A DNA stretch of 64,000 nt from RI-153 sp041391225. Its GTDB lineage: Bacteria > Chloroflexota > Anaerolineae > Caldilineales > Caldilineaceae. A model generated the notes under the pieces. That model was not told the DNA's origin. It did not search any database and saw only the letters and a list, made by a program, of their open reading frames with translations. The position numbers and the translations under genes were made by a program. The stretch's first letter is position 1; every line of letters begins with the position of its first letter. This document shows, piece after piece, positions 53,795 through 64,000 of this stretch. The stretch covers positions 62,001 through 126,000 of the forward strand of contig JAWKOL010000006.1 in assembly GCA_041391225.1 (NCBI GenBank), written 5' to 3'.

Positions 53795-54494
53795 ATGGAC
53801 AGTCAACAAGCGAAGAATCGAGTAGAGGTCACGGATCGCGAGGGTTGGCGCAAGGAGTACGCGCTGAATAAAGCGATCCTGCATATCGGCAGCGATAGCC
53901 GCAACGACATCGTCCTCGAAGCGACGCGCGGCGCGGGGATCGAGGCGCGCCACGCCCAGTTGATCGCCGCGGACGGCGGGCGGCATATCGTCTCGTCAAC
54001 CTCGGGCAGAACCCGATCTGGCTGCTGGGCGCGGGCGCAGGTGCTCCGCCAACGCCGCCGATCTCTTCGACGGCGATGTGATGCAGATCGGCGAGCATAC
54101 CTTCCGCTTCTTCATCACCGCGGGCGCGTCACAGGCGATTGGCCTCAGTTTTCGCCTGTCGGACACCGAGTTGACCGTCGATGCGCAGATCGAAGGCATT
54201 GTCACCGTGCAGAATCTTGGCAGTGCGCCGGGTGTGCAGTTCAAGTTGAGCGTCGAAGGCCTTGGCCCTGCCTGGTATGAACTTGGCCCCGGCCCGATCC
54301 TCTTTCCCGGCGCGCAAAAGGACATACCCATTCGCATCCGCCACGCCCAGGATCCGTCGATCCCAGCCGGCCCCCGTTCGGTGACCATCCGCGCCACGGC
54401 GTCGGCGGCCTACCCGGGCGAAAGCGCCGCTGTTTCGCAGACGATCCAGATCGCTGCGTTTCGCAAGCACTCGTTGCGGCTCATCCCTGTTTGA
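53795..54494 (+). CDS. FHA-domain protein with Ig-like C-terminus (frameshifted)
   Basis: ATG 53795 (AAGAG 5 nt upstream) reads MDSQQAKNRVEVTDREGWR, then a forkhead-associated fold ILHIGSDSRNDIVLEATRGA with GIEARHAQLIAA, which binds phosphothreonine peptides. Around 53990-54060 the frame shifts two or three times (RLVNLGQNPIWLL in another frame), then VMQIGEHTFRFFITAGASQA starts an Ig-like domain (VTVQNLGSAPGVQFKLSVEG, DIPIRIRHAQDPSIPAGPRS). No kinase gene lies in the window. First gene after the promoter at 53603. Confidence 0.75.
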
Positions 54495-54563
54495 ACCCCT
54501 CGCAACCGCTGCGATGGGACATCTATCGGTCAGTATCTGTAGCTATTCAGTGCCCAGGACTGG

Positions 54564-54707
54564 CGCCGGTTGAGTAGCCCGTAGCCTGCGCAGGGCAAGG
54601 CGCAGCGCCTGTACCAAACGAAACCCAGCGGGTAGACCCGTTCCTTGATTTCGTTTGGTACAGGCGTTGCGCCATAACGGCTCGTAGACTCGCCTACTCA
54701 ATCGGCG
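54564..54707. repeat. Nested palindrome after the FHA gene
   Basis: Outer CGCCGGTTGAGTAG (54564-54577) pairs with 54694-54707 (13 of 14). Inner CGCCTGTACCAAACGAAA (54606-54623) pairs perfectly with 54649-54666. It lies 70 nt after the FHA stop. The rest of the gap to 54768 shows nothing coding. Confidence 0.65.
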
Positions 54708-54767
54708 TCACTCACAATGCCTGAATGGTTGCGCCTGATTGTTTCATTCGACTGTTAAGGGACCATG

Positions 54768-57443
54768 ATGGCGTTCTTATCTCGTTTGCGCCGGCTCGGC
54801 TCGTTGTTGATCGTCCTACTCGTGGCGCTGCTCTTTGCGCGCCCGGGCGCCGCGCAGACGTCTTCGGCGATTGTCATCGACACGGTGGATGATTCCGCTT
54901 TCCCGCAAGTTGACGTCGACGTGACGGTGCAGGGCGCCGCCGCGCAAAGACCGCTCACGGTGGCCGACTTTCAACTCTTCGAAGACGGCCGCCGCGTCCC
55001 CGCTTCCTCCATCCTCGTCGAAACCGGTGATGCCCAACCCATGAACCTGGTCATCGCCGTGGACGTGAGCACCGAACCCGCCGACCTGGCGCAGATCCAG
55101 AATGGCCTGCTTACGTTGGTAGACCGCCTGACGCCCGGCGATCAGGTGATGCTCATCTCCTTTTTCGACGAAGTGCGCCTGGTGCAGCCCCTCACCGACA
55201 ACCTCGATCAGGTGCGCAACGCCATCCGTCAACTGACCCCAGGCGGGGCCTACACTGCGCTCAACCGCGCCACTGTGGAAGCCTTCGCTCAGGCGCAACT
55301 GCTGCCCGTGGGGCGCCGCGCCGTGCTCATCGTCACCGACAGCGTGGAAAACCTGAGTGACGCCACTGTCAACGTCAACGGCGCCGGCGCCATCCCTGCC
55401 TACGTGGTTGCCTACAGCCCCAAAGTGCAGGCACCCGGCGCTATGGACGCCTTCGCCCAGCAGATCAGCGCCGATCTCACGCGGGTGGAGACAGCCACAG
55501 CGGCGCAGATCCGCTTGCAGACGCTCTCGCTGGCGACGGAGACACGCAGCTATCACCTGCGTTTCACCTCGGCGCTGCCCGCGGACGACAACGATCACAC
55601 CATTTCCATCAACTTGAGCGACGGCAACGCCGCCGACCGTGACAACAGCCTTTTCCGCGCCCGCCCCGGCGCGGTGACCGTTGAAACCGGCCTGGCCAAC
55701 GGCGCGCAGGTGGGCGGCCTCGTGGCGCTGACGCCGCAGATCTCGTCTCCGGCGCCGGTGCGCGAGGTGGAATATCTGCTCAACGGCCGCCGAGTGGCCG
55801 TTATCGATACGCCGCCGTTCTTCTACACCGTGGACACCACCCAGGTGACGCCGGGGAACAATGTCATCGGTGTGCGCGTCACCGACGGCGTGGGCAACCA
55901 GGCCGAGCAACTCGTCACCGTGTCTGTGGTGGACGCGCTCCAGGTGAACGTGCGCACCCAGCCCGAACGCTACTACCTGGGCGACAGCGTGCAGATCATC
56001 GCCGATGTGACCGCGCTCAACGGCGTCCGCTCGGTGGATTTTCTGCTAAACGGCATCGTGGTGGCCGAGGTCGCCGCGCCGCCCTACGTCTTCACGCTGG
56101 AGACAACTGGCTACAGCGCCGGCGCCGTGCCGGTGACGGTGCGCGCCTACGACGTCACCGGCTACACCAAGAGCGCGGATGCGCCGGTTGTGCTGTCCGC
56201 GCCGCCGCCGCGCTTCTTCTTCACGCAGGAGGTTTGGCTGCGCATCCTGGCCGTGGCCGCGATTGTGCTGGCCGTGGTGCTGACATGGCTGTTGCTGCTC
56301 TTCTTCGCTTCGCTGGCGCGGCGACAACGTCGGGCGCGCTTCGTCATCGAAGTCCACAACGAAGGCAACCAGGCATCCGCCTATCTGGTGCGCGCCGACG
56401 ATCCCAAAGGCCGCTTGACCTTCTCGTTCCTGCTCAAAGGATTGCGCTTGCAGGGCCGCACGTTGACCGACTGGGAGCCGATCCCCCAGGCCGCACAGTC
56501 GGCGCGTCCGCGATCTGTGGCGCCTGCCACGGCGCAACCTCAGCCGATGACCCAGGCCGCGCAGCCAGTTGCTGTTGTGGCGCAACCTGCCCAGCAGCAG
56601 GCGGCTGCCGGTCCGTCCGCACGTGAACGCATCGGCCAGGGCGCATCGTGGTTCAGCACCGTGGCGCAGTCGTTTGTGGGGCTTTTCGGCACGCTGGGGC
56701 GATTGCTGCCTCAGTCGATGGGGGGAGCCGCCCTGTCGCGCGCCTCTTCCAGCGCCGGTCAGGCATACTCGCAGTCAGTGAGCGTCTATCGCCTCAATCA
56801 GGAGGTGGAAGGCGCTTCGTCGCGTTTGAAGGAAGGCAAACAGCAATTAGCGCCTGCCGCCCAGTCCGGCGCCAAGATGACAGCCGCCGCGCAGCCTGCC
56901 CTCGCTACGGCTTCAGCGCCCGCCACAACCCAGGCTCAGGCCCAACCGCAGATGCCTGCCGCGCCTGCGGTGTTGCCTGCCCCCATGCCGCTGCCTGCAC
57001 CGTCGGCCCGCAGCGCCAACGGCCATCACACCGCGCCCATCGACACTGCCGATCTGCGTACCGACGCCAATGGCGTCACCTATCGCCGTGTGGTGCGTCG
57101 CGATCTCAACGCCGCGTGGACAGAGACGCCGGAAGTGGCCCCAGGCGACACGCTGCAACTGGAGATGCTGATCGAACCCAACCGTGTGGGGCGCACGTGG
57201 GCGCATCCGTTCCAGGTGCGTTCGCTACCCGTGGCCGAGAGCGCGGGGACGCCCCTGATCACCGAAGGATCGGCCAAGATCCGCGGCGTGTCGTGGTTGC
57301 TCTGGTTCTTCCTGCCATCGCTGGTTGTCCTGGTCGCGGCTGCGGTTGTCCTCTTCATGCTGGCCTTCCTGCTGGCCGAGTTCGGTCTGCTGCCCGATCT
57401 GTCTGGCCTGCCCATCCCGTGGCTGCCGCTGGATCTGTTTTGA
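54768..57443 (+). CDS. Membrane-anchored VWA/Ig-like protein
   Basis: About 891 residues. Signal peptide or N-terminal anchor LGSLLIVLLVALLFARPGAA ends near AQTS. A von Willebrand A domain follows (MNLVIAVDVSTEPADLAQIQ, TPGDQVMLISFFDEVRLVQP, RRAVLIVTDSVENLSDATVN); its MIDAS is DVSTE, lacking the second serine of DxSxS. Two Ig-like units (PVREVEYLLNGRRVAVIDTP; VRSVDFLLNGIVVAEVAAPP), a transmembrane helix (LRILAVAAIVLAVVLTWLLL) and a Gln/Pro/Ala-rich cytoplasmic part come next, then a final membrane helix (SLVVLVAAAVVLFMLAFLLA). The second ATG (54768) is chosen for spacing from AAGGG. Probably an envelope scaffold or receptor. Intact. Confidence 0.78.
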   Translation: MAFLSRLRRLGSLLIVLLVALLFARPGAAQTSSAIVIDTVDDSAFPQVDVDVTVQGAAAQRPLTVADFQLFEDGRRVPASSILVETGDAQPMNLVIAVDVSTEPADLAQIQNGLLTLVDRLTPGDQVMLISFFDEVRLVQPLTDNLDQVRNAIRQLTPGGAYTALNRATVEAFAQAQLLPVGRRAVLIVTDSVENLSDATVNVNGAGAIPAYVVAYSPKVQAPGAMDAFAQQISADLTRVETATAAQIRLQTLSLATETRSYHLRFTSALPADDNDHTISINLSDGNAADRDNSLFRARPGAVTVETGLANGAQVGGLVALTPQISSPAPVREVEYLLNGRRVAVIDTPPFFYTVDTTQVTPGNNVIGVRVTDGVGNQAEQLVTVSVVDALQVNVRTQPERYYLGDSVQIIADVTALNGVRSVDFLLNGIVVAEVAAPPYVFTLETTGYSAGAVPVTVRAYDVTGYTKSADAPVVLSAPPPRFFFTQEVWLRILAVAAIVLAVVLTWLLLLFFASLARRQRRARFVIEVHNEGNQASAYLVRADDPKGRLTFSFLLKGLRLQGRTLTDWEPIPQAAQSARPRSVAPATAQPQPMTQAAQPVAVVAQPAQQQAAAGPSARERIGQGASWFSTVAQSFVGLFGTLGRLLPQSMGGAALSRASSSAGQAYSQSVSVYRLNQEVEGASSRLKEGKQQLAPAAQSGAKMTAAAQPALATASAPATTQAQAQPQMPAAPAVLPAPMPLPAPSARSANGHHTAPIDTADLRTDANGVTYRRVVRRDLNAAWTETPEVAPGDTLQLEMLIEPNRVGRTWAHPFQVRSLPVAESAGTPLITEGSAKIRGVSWLLWFFLPSLVVLVAAAVVLFMLAFLLAEFGLLPDLSGLPIPWLPLDLF

Positions 57444-57480
57444 GCAGGATCGGGGCAGATGTGGGGTTGTCGAGGCGCAG

Positions 57481-57502
57481 CGATTAGGCGATTGAGCGAT
57501 TG
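57481..57502 (+). repeat. GCGATT-type short tandem words
   Basis: CGATTAGGCGATTGAGCGATT, the reverse-complement type of the CCCAATCGCC words found inside coding sequence at 37471-37512 and 40062-40109. A single arm; no matching partner seen nearby. Confidence 0.4.
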
Positions 57503-57529
57503 TGTCTATTTCAAGGATCTGCACCCACT

Positions 57530-60500
57530 GTGACGACGTTTGATCAGCTTGAGATCATCTCCGCGGGCGGACTGATCGAGTTTTTCGATCTGCATCCGGC
57601 CCGCGGTTTAACCAATATCGGCAGCCACCCAGAGAACGACGTCGTGCTCCCTGGCGCCAATGTCGCGCCCTTTCATCTGGTCATCGATCACCGCATGGCG
57701 CCCGCGCAACTGCTGGTGCTCAGCACCGACCACCCCACTCGGCTCGACAATTCGCCCGTCGGCATGGACCGCCCCTGGCCGTTGCAAAATTGGTCCACAA
57801 TCGAAGTGGACGGCTACACGCTGATCCTGATGCAGAACGGCAATGGCGCACAGGCAGCGACCGCGCCCTTGACAGCCGGCGCCGCGCCTTCGGTGACCCC
57901 CACAGTGACGCCTTCGGTTGCGGCGGCGCCGTTGCCGCGGACAACTTCACCGGGGGCGGGCGCGCTTGTGCCGGCTGCACTCGTTGCCGGCGCCGCCGCT
58001 GCGCCTGCGCCCACCGCGCCCGCTGTCGAATGGACCGACGCGCAGCAGCAGCACCGGCTGCTTTCGCCTGTCCGCGATCATGTGGACGAGCGCATCCTGG
58101 CCGAGTTGAGCGCCCGCGAACTCGTGACCGACGTGGAGAACATGATCGCCTTCCAGATCACCGTCACCAATGCAGGGGATCTGGTCTCAAGCTTTGATCT
58201 CACCGTCGAGGGAATCGATCCCAATGCGCGTGATCCTGCCCACCAGTATCGATCTCAGAGACACCGATTCCGGCGTCTTCACCGTCACCGTGACGCCGCC
58301 GCGCCACCCGTCCACCAGCGCCGGGCGTTACTACCTTTCGTTCACCATCACCACGCCCGACTACCCCAATCACTACACCCAGTGGGCGCAACGCTGGTGG
58401 TGCAGCCTTACTTCAACGTGCAGATTGGCGAGCTTTCGCACAAGAAACAGACGCTCACCTGGGGTAACCCGGTGGGGGAGACCTATTTCACCGTGGCCAA
58501 TGCCGGCAACAGCACGGTGCAGATCCAACTCGAAGCACAGGACGAAGAACGCGCCTGTCGTTTCGACTTCCAGTTTGCCGAGCAAGGACTCACCTTCACA
58601 CGCCAGGCCGAAGTGCAACTCGTGGCCGGTGACCAGGCCGAAGTGGCCCTCCTGATCGAACCCAACGACCGCCCGCTGATCAGCCTGCGCAACCACAGCT
58701 ACCAGTACGACGTGCGCGCCACCCCGCTGGGCGGCGGACAGTTTCCGCGCATCCAGGCCGGCCAAATCAAAGTCGTGCCGCTGATCGGGCGCTGGCACAT
58801 CATCGCGTTCATCTTTCTGCTGCTGGCGATCCTCATCCCCATCTTTTCGCCGGAAGTCGATCAGTTCTACCTCACCAACACCGAAGCCACGCCTGTCGCC
58901 TCGGTCGAGTACGGCACGCCCGTGGTGCTCAACTGGCGCGCCTCTCGCTTCTCCAACGTCAGTTTGCAGGGGCCGGGGTTGGCGTTGGCCACACCTCGCC
59001 CCCTGGGGACGGCGCAACTGTTGCCCGTCACCTCGGAGACGTACAACATCGAGGCCAACAACATCATCTCGCGCATCGGCCTGCCCGCGCTCTTCGGCAA
59101 GCGCAGTGACAAAACCACCATCCAGGTGATCCCCGTGGATCCCGTGCTCTGGCTCAAGCCCGACAAAACCACGGTGACGCTGGGCGAATCGGTGCGCATC
59201 GATTGGTCGGTGCAGAAGGCGGACAGGGCATTGCTGGTGATCAACAACAACCCCACGCCGCTGCCCACCGAGCAGTTCGTGGGCAGCCTGAATCTGTCGC
59301 CCACATCGAACCTCGACGTGCAACTCATCGCCAGCAATCCATCTGTGGCCGATTCGGGGACACCCTACGCGCTCGACTCGCCCATTGTCGTGGTGACGCC
59401 CACACCGACGCTGCCGCCCGCCCCGTCGGTGCTCGTCTTCTCGGCGCAACCCGTCGCCGTCGTCGCCGGTGAAACGGTGAACCTGGAGTGGCGCGTGGCC
59501 GATGCCCAGACTGTTTCCATCGAGAACTTGGGCGACAACCTGCCTCCCGAGGGGACACGCCAGATCACACCATTGCAGACCACCACCTTTGTGCTGCGCG
59601 CCAACACGCTGGGCGGGCAGGTCTTCGAAGAAGTGACAGTGGTGGTGGCACCGCCGCCCACGTCCACGGCGACGCCCGCGGCGCCGCGCATCGACTTCTT
59701 CCAGGCGTCGCCCAAGGAGATGGTGCGTGGTGGCGCGGACCCGATCAAGCTGTCGTGGTCGGTGAGCGGTGACCTCACCGGCGTGGTGATCTTCAGCCCG
59801 GATCTTCTGCTCCCCACCACGTTGACCCGCACCGGCACCATCCCAGTGCTGCCCGACAAGTCGACGTTCTTCATTCTCACGGCATCCAACGGGCCGCAGA
59901 GCGCCACTTCGCAGGTGGACGTGACCGTGGCCGAACCGTCGGCGACGCCGCTGCCCACGGCCACGGCCACAGCCACGGCGACGCCCACGGCGACGCCCAC
60001 GTTGACGCCGTCACCTACCTTGACGCCGGTGGTTTCGGTCTCATTCTTCAACGCCGAGAGCGGTGAAAGCCCGGCCCGCCCCGACGACGTGCAACTGGTC
60101 GGCTCCGACACCTACCAGATCCTGGTGGGATCGCTGGTCAAGTTGACGTGGGGCGTTTCGGCGGAGGCGACGCGGGTGCAGTTGCGGGCGGTGAAACTGG
60201 ACAATTCGACCATCGACTACGGCACGCGCCCATTGGCGGGCGACTTCACCTTCCGCTTCGACGGCTCGATCCGCTCGTTCATCATCGCCGCCTACGGCGA
60301 CTATCCATCGGGAATTTCCAATTCGCCGGAACGCGAGCTACGGATCAACGCCCTGGAGATCCGTCCTGGCGCGCCCTTTGCCCTGACCGGCCTCTCGACG
60401 TCGGCGCAAAATCAGATCTCGTGGAGCTACGATCCGCAATCGCTCAGCCTGATCCGTTCCTTCAAGATCTACCGCGCCGACGTCACCGACATGAATTTCC

Positions 60501-60670
60501 TGCCTGTCAGCGAAGTGGACCCAACGGTGACAACCTTCACCGACACGATTCAGCCCACCTGTGGGCGCGCCTATTTCGTGGTGGCCACCTACCTAGACAT
60601 CGAGGGCAACGTCCTCGAAACTGACACCACGCCGACGAGTTGGTTCAGCGCCGTGTGTCCGTCGGGTTAA
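57530..60670 (+). CDS. Membrane FHA/Ig-repeat protein (paired compensating frameshifts)
   Basis: About 1,046 residues from GTG 57530 (TTFDQLEIISAGGLIEFFDL). An FHA-like N-terminus (GLTNIGSHPENDVVLPGANV, APFHLVIDH) is followed by a Pro/Ala/Thr linker, then a beta-sandwich (NMIAFQITVTNAGDLVSSFD). At about 58225-58385 the sequence is out of frame and then restored; the true frame reads LPTSIDLRDTDSGVFTVTVT. One transmembrane helix (IIAFIFLLLAILIPIFSP) separates it from several exposed Ig-like units (YGTPVVLNWRASRFSNVSL; GESVRIDWSVQKADRALLVI; GETVNLEWRVADAQTVSIEN) and a Thr-Pro-rich linker near 59940-60020. The domain set matches its VWA neighbour, suggesting one envelope complex. Confidence 0.75.
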   Translation: MTTFDQLEIISAGGLIEFFDLHPARGLTNIGSHPENDVVLPGANVAPFHLVIDHRMAPAQLLVLSTDHPTRLDNSPVGMDRPWPLQNWSTIEVDGYTLILMQNGNGAQAATAPLTAGAAPSVTPTVTPSVAAAPLPRTTSPGAGALVPAALVAGAAAAPAPTAPAVEWTDAQQQHRLLSPVRDHVDERILAELSARELVTDVENMIAFQITVTNAGDLVSSFDLTVEGIDPNARDPAHQYRSQRHRFRRLHRHRDAAAPPVHQRRALLPFVHHHHARLPQSLHPVGATLVVQPYFNVQIGELSHKKQTLTWGNPVGETYFTVANAGNSTVQIQLEAQDEERACRFDFQFAEQGLTFTRQAEVQLVAGDQAEVALLIEPNDRPLISLRNHSYQYDVRATPLGGGQFPRIQAGQIKVVPLIGRWHIIAFIFLLLAILIPIFSPEVDQFYLTNTEATPVASVEYGTPVVLNWRASRFSNVSLQGPGLALATPRPLGTAQLLPVTSETYNIEANNIISRIGLPALFGKRSDKTTIQVIPVDPVLWLKPDKTTVTLGESVRIDWSVQKADRALLVINNNPTPLPTEQFVGSLNLSPTSNLDVQLIASNPSVADSGTPYALDSPIVVVTPTPTLPPAPSVLVFSAQPVAVVAGETVNLEWRVADAQTVSIENLGDNLPPEGTRQITPLQTTTFVLRANTLGGQVFEEVTVVVAPPPTSTATPAAPRIDFFQASPKEMVRGGADPIKLSWSVSGDLTGVVIFSPDLLLPTTLTRTGTIPVLPDKSTFFILTASNGPQSATSQVDVTVAEPSATPLPTATATATATPTATPTLTPSPTLTPVVSVSFFNAESGESPARPDDVQLVGSDTYQILVGSLVKLTWGVSAEATRVQLRAVKLDNSTIDYGTRPLAGDFTFRFDGSIRSFIIAAYGDYPSGISNSPERELRINALEIRPGAPFALTGLSTSAQNQISWSYDPQSLSLIRSFKIYRADVTDMNFLPVSEVDPTVTTFTDTIQPTCGRAYFVVATYLDIEGNVLETDTTPTSWFSAVCPSG

Positions 60671-60709
60671 CTGCATTTCCCGTTCTTTTTCTATCCGCCA
60701 GGACACCCT

Positions 60710-63700
60710 ATGCATCGTTCTCTCCCCCACCCCAACCACAACGCCTGCCTGGCTGCGCCTGACTGCCGCCGCGCTGCTGGCGTTTGTCCTCGGCGCGACG
60801 TTGCTGGCGGGCCTCGCCCTGGCCCAGGACGGAACACCCACGCCCCAACCCACGGGGACAGGTGACGCATCGTCGTTCGTCCCCGACACGCCGCCGTCAA
60901 CGCTGCCGCCCGAAGGCCGCGTCATCGGCCCCACACCCGCGCCCCAGTGGATCGTGGATCTACAAGGCCGCTCGATCAGCGGCGGCGTGGCCACCGATGA
61001 TCTCGTCATTTTCAAGCCGGCGCCGCCGAAGCCTTCAACGGCGGCGACATCTTCTACACCATCACCCTCACCAACACCTCCACTTCGGTGACCCTGCGCA
61101 ACGTGGCGCTGCGCGATGTGCTGCCCCGCGGCGCGCTGCGCGACATCCGCTGTATCGCCAACACCTGCGACCGCGCCGTGGAAGAACGCCAGATCCCCGA
61201 GCTGTTGGGCGGCGTCATCGTGGTGACCGAGACGCGAACTGAGCTGGACGATTGCCAGCATCGCCCCCGGCACCGCGGCCACGCGCCGCTTCGCTGCCTC
61301 TATCGCGGGCCAGGCCGACGGCGCGTCGATCAAGAATCAGGCCTTTGCCAACTACCAACTCAACGGCGAGCGCCTTTCGGCCAGCAGCAACGAAGTGCAG
61401 ACCATCGTCCGTGTCAGCACCGAGGAAGGCATGGGCGCGGTGATCTCCAAAGCGCCCAACTGGTTCTCCAGCGACCGCGGCGGCACGCTGGGGCTGGATT
61501 GGGGAGACTTCGACCGCGACGGCGATCTCGATCTGGCGCTGGCCTCGTCGGTAGGCGCCACCATCTACCGCAACGACAACGGCGTGCTGCGTCGCCTGTG
61601 GAGCAACACGCCGCACCTTTGGCGTGCGCTGGGGCGATTTCACCGGCGATGGACGGCTGGATCTGGTGGCCGTGGGCGATCAGTCGGGGACCGAGGGCGC
61701 GAACTACATCTACAGCATCGTAGGCAACACCGCCCAGGAGACGCAGCGCTTCACGTCTACGGTGCAACTGGTGCGCGCCGCCGCCGGTGACTTCGACCGC
61801 GACGGCGATCTCGACCTGATCGTGAGCAGCAACGTCATCAACGCCGCCTGCCCTGTGCTGCTCTACCGCAACGACGGCAGCGGCAAGTTGACGGCGTCCA
61901 CCACCTGCATCAGCCGCCGCGCCACCGCCAACATCGGCGTCGGTGACGTGGACAACGACAGCGATCTGGATCTGGCGCTGGGGCTTTTCCCAAACTCGGT
62001 GCAGCTTTTCCGCAACGACGGCGCCGGCAACTTCGGTGACGCCGACGGCAGCGGCGCCCGCCGCCCGTCCTTTGCCGTGGACACATCTACCTCGTTTCTG
62101 CCCTACGATTTCGCCTGGGGCGACTACGATCAGGACGGCTACCTCGACCTGGCCGCGGCCTATCCGCTGTTGCGCCAGGCGCGCATCTACCGAAATGACG
62201 GCGGCAACGGTTTTGAAAAACCTACGATCCTGCGCACGGATCGCTTCCTCACACCCTTCACGTTGGACTGGGGCGACTTCACCGGCGACGGCAAGCTCGA
62301 TCTGCTGGTGGGCGATCTTGCTCCCACTGTCTACGCCTTCGACGGCGCAAACTTCGTGCGCCAGGATCTGCTCACCACCGGCGGTATTAGCGGCCAGGTG
62401 TGGGGCCTGCGCGGCGTCGACGTGGACCAGGATGGCGATCTCGACATCACCCTCACTAACCGCGACGGCCCCAGCGTGATCTTCACCAACTTTGCCGCCG
62501 TGCTTTCGCCGCAACGCCAGATCGTCCCCTCCAACGATGACGTGGCCCGCGCTGCCGCCGAAGACGTGCTTTGGGCCGATCTCAATGGCGACGGCTTCCT
62601 GGATCTGCTCTTTGCCGCGGGCGAGAACGAAGTGGCGAGCAAGCGATACCTCAACCAGCAGGGCGCCTTCGATCGCGAAGACGAAGCCACCCTGGGCGGT
62701 TTCGGCCCGCACGCCGTGGCCGTAGGTGATGTGGACGGCGACGGCGCGCTGGACATTGCCATCGGCACGGCGCAGAACATCCAGATCTTCTCCGCCGGCA
62801 ACCTGGGCGCTGCCGATTGGACATCCGACGCGCTTACGGCGCGCGTCACCGACATGGCGTGGGGCGATTTCGACGACGACAAGGATCTCGATCTGCTGGT
62901 GGCCACGGCAGGCGACGGCGTGCTGCTCTACCGCAACAGCGGCGGCGGTGTGGGCCTCGTGGGGCTGTCCACTGCGCCCAGTTGGCGCACGTCGGCGCGT
63001 TTCAACGCCACGTCGGTGGATTGGGCCGACGTCAACGGCGATTTCTACCTCGACTTCGCCGTGGGCGTGGACGGCGGCGCCAATCGTGTCTTCCTCAACC
63101 AACTGATCAAGAACGCCGCGGTGGTGGGCTTCACCCAGGCTAGCTGGACGCCGGGCGTCGCCAACGACGCCACCCGCGATCTGGCCTGGGTGGACTACGA
63201 CGGCGACGGTGATTTTGACCTGAGCGTGGCCAATTTCGCCCAGGCCAACCTGATCTATGACAACGTCACCGCGGGCGGCAACTTTGCGCTGAGCGCGCAG
63301 CCGGTGTGGCGGTCCGCGACCCTGAGCCGCACTACCGCCATCGACTGGGGCGACGTGGACAACGACGGCGATCTCGATCTGGCTGTGGCCAATGTCGGCG
63401 AAGCGGATCAACTTTACGTCAACCGGCAAGGGCAGCTCTCCTGGTTGTGGTCTTCGCCCAGCGTGCAGAACAGCACCGGCGTGGCCTTCGGCGACGTGGA
63501 CAACGACGGCGATCTCGATCTGGCCGTGAGCCAGGGCGGCGATGGTCGCAACGGCTACTACGCCAACACCCTGATCCTGCCCGCGCACCTGGCCGACGAA
63601 TACCCCGACGGCATCCTGCGCCCGATCAACCCGCGCTACGTCAGCATCGCCCGCCCTGGCACAACCAACGACGCCTACGGCATGTCCGCGCCGGAGATCC

Positions 63701-64000
63701 TGTCGGGGCCGCTGCTTGGCGTGGTGCCGATTCCCTTCCGCATCTACGATCCCAACGGACTGCGCAATTCGCCCGGCTCCAACGGCGCGGGGACGCCGAT
63801 CCCGCGCAGTGTGTTGCGCTACGAGTACTCGCTCGACGGCGGCGGCTCCTGGCGCGCCGCCACCTCGGCTACGCTGATCACGCCCACCGATCTGATCACC
63901 CCGACGCGTTTGGGTGTGGAGCAGACCTTCCAGTGGAACGCCCAGTCCGACCGCGCCCTCAGCGAGGACGCCCGCTTCCGCGTGCGCCTGGTACAGCCCG
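60710..64000 (+). CDS. Exported FG-GAP/VCBS repeat protein (frameshifted, runs off the window)
   Basis: ATG 60710, then after an early 1-nt shift a signal peptide (LTAAALLAFVLGATLLAGLA, cut near LALAQDG). A DUF11-like domain (DIFYTITLTNTSTSVTLRN, ALRDVLPRGALRDIRCIANT) precedes about 14 FG-GAP/VCBS units with calcium-binding DxDxDGxxD loops, e.g. DFDRDGDLDLALASS, DVDNDSDLDLALGLF, DYDQDGYLDLAAAYP, DVDGDGALDIAIG, DVDNDGDLDLAVSQG. Such units build beta-propellers in secreted or surface proteins. Shifts occur near 60725, 61020, 61240 and 61620. From about 61640 the frame is open to the window edge (PTDLITPTRLGVEQTFQWNA). Likely an adhesin-like surface protein; the C-terminus is not visible. Confidence 0.78.

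Noticed and set aside
59940..60020. Thr-Pro/Ala-Thr tandem codons as a mobile repeat
   Set aside because: They encode an ordinary disordered linker between Ig-like units, common in exported proteins.

Overview
The window looks like a chromosomal piece of a GC-rich, free-living bacterium, most plausibly a Chloroflexota (Anaerolineae/Caldilineae-type) lineage. That is inferred from the SARP-BTAD-AAA regulator, the multi-PAS kinases, the FHA/VWA/FG-GAP surface proteins and the extracellular contractile injection system (eCIS) gene set. No database was searched. Many clearly conserved genes are broken by 1-nt frameshifts (leuB, both gltB copies, gltD, the eCIS ATPase and others), so draft-quality indel errors are more likely than mass pseudogenisation. 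Coordinates of such genes are given across the breaks.

Region 1 (1-19513, minus strand) is core metabolism. In transcription order it holds a glutamate synthase cluster gltB(2)-gltD-gltB(1), a frameshifted four-helix-bundle gene, leuC, a HAD phosphatase, leuD, then a tight operon of a YjjX-type NTPase, SAM methyltransferase, nucleotidyltransferase and PhyH dioxygenase, then leuB and the start of ppc. A sigma70-like promoter lies about 220 nt upstream of the first gltB.

Region 2 (19816-53542) is an eCIS locus. A SARP-type regulator diverges from the structural genes. Between them lie 11-bp-periodic direct repeats of the kind SARPs bind. Plus-strand genes follow: AAA+ ATPase (Pvc15-like), DUF4255 cap (Pvc16-like), sheath, tube, a methyltransferase, then a convergent pair of sensor kinases on the minus strand. 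The plus strand resumes after a promoter with a gp51/DUF6760-like unit, two more tube-family proteins, a 62-aa protein, a proline-rich protein, a very large repeat protein with a DUF4157 (eCIS core, HELTH) domain, a LysM adaptor, hub/spike (split by an in-frame amber codon), PAAR tip, gp25 wedge, baseplate J, tail-protein-I-like protein, a DUF4159-like protein and a second methyltransferase. No recognisable tape measure or tail fibre was found.

Region 3 (53543-64000, plus strand) starts at a good promoter and encodes an FHA protein, a membrane VWA/Ig protein, a membrane FHA/Ig protein and an exported FG-GAP repeat protein running off the window.

The strongest unexplained structure is in the gaps. 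Most gaps longer than about 60 bp that follow a stop codon carry a long palindrome within about 70 bp of that stop. Stems differ from site to site, but several belong to families: a 22-bp-TIR element present three times in front of eCIS genes, and a MITE-like element with TTAAGTTAAGCG termini present twice. No tRNA, rRNA, CRISPR array, integrase or transposase gene was seen.
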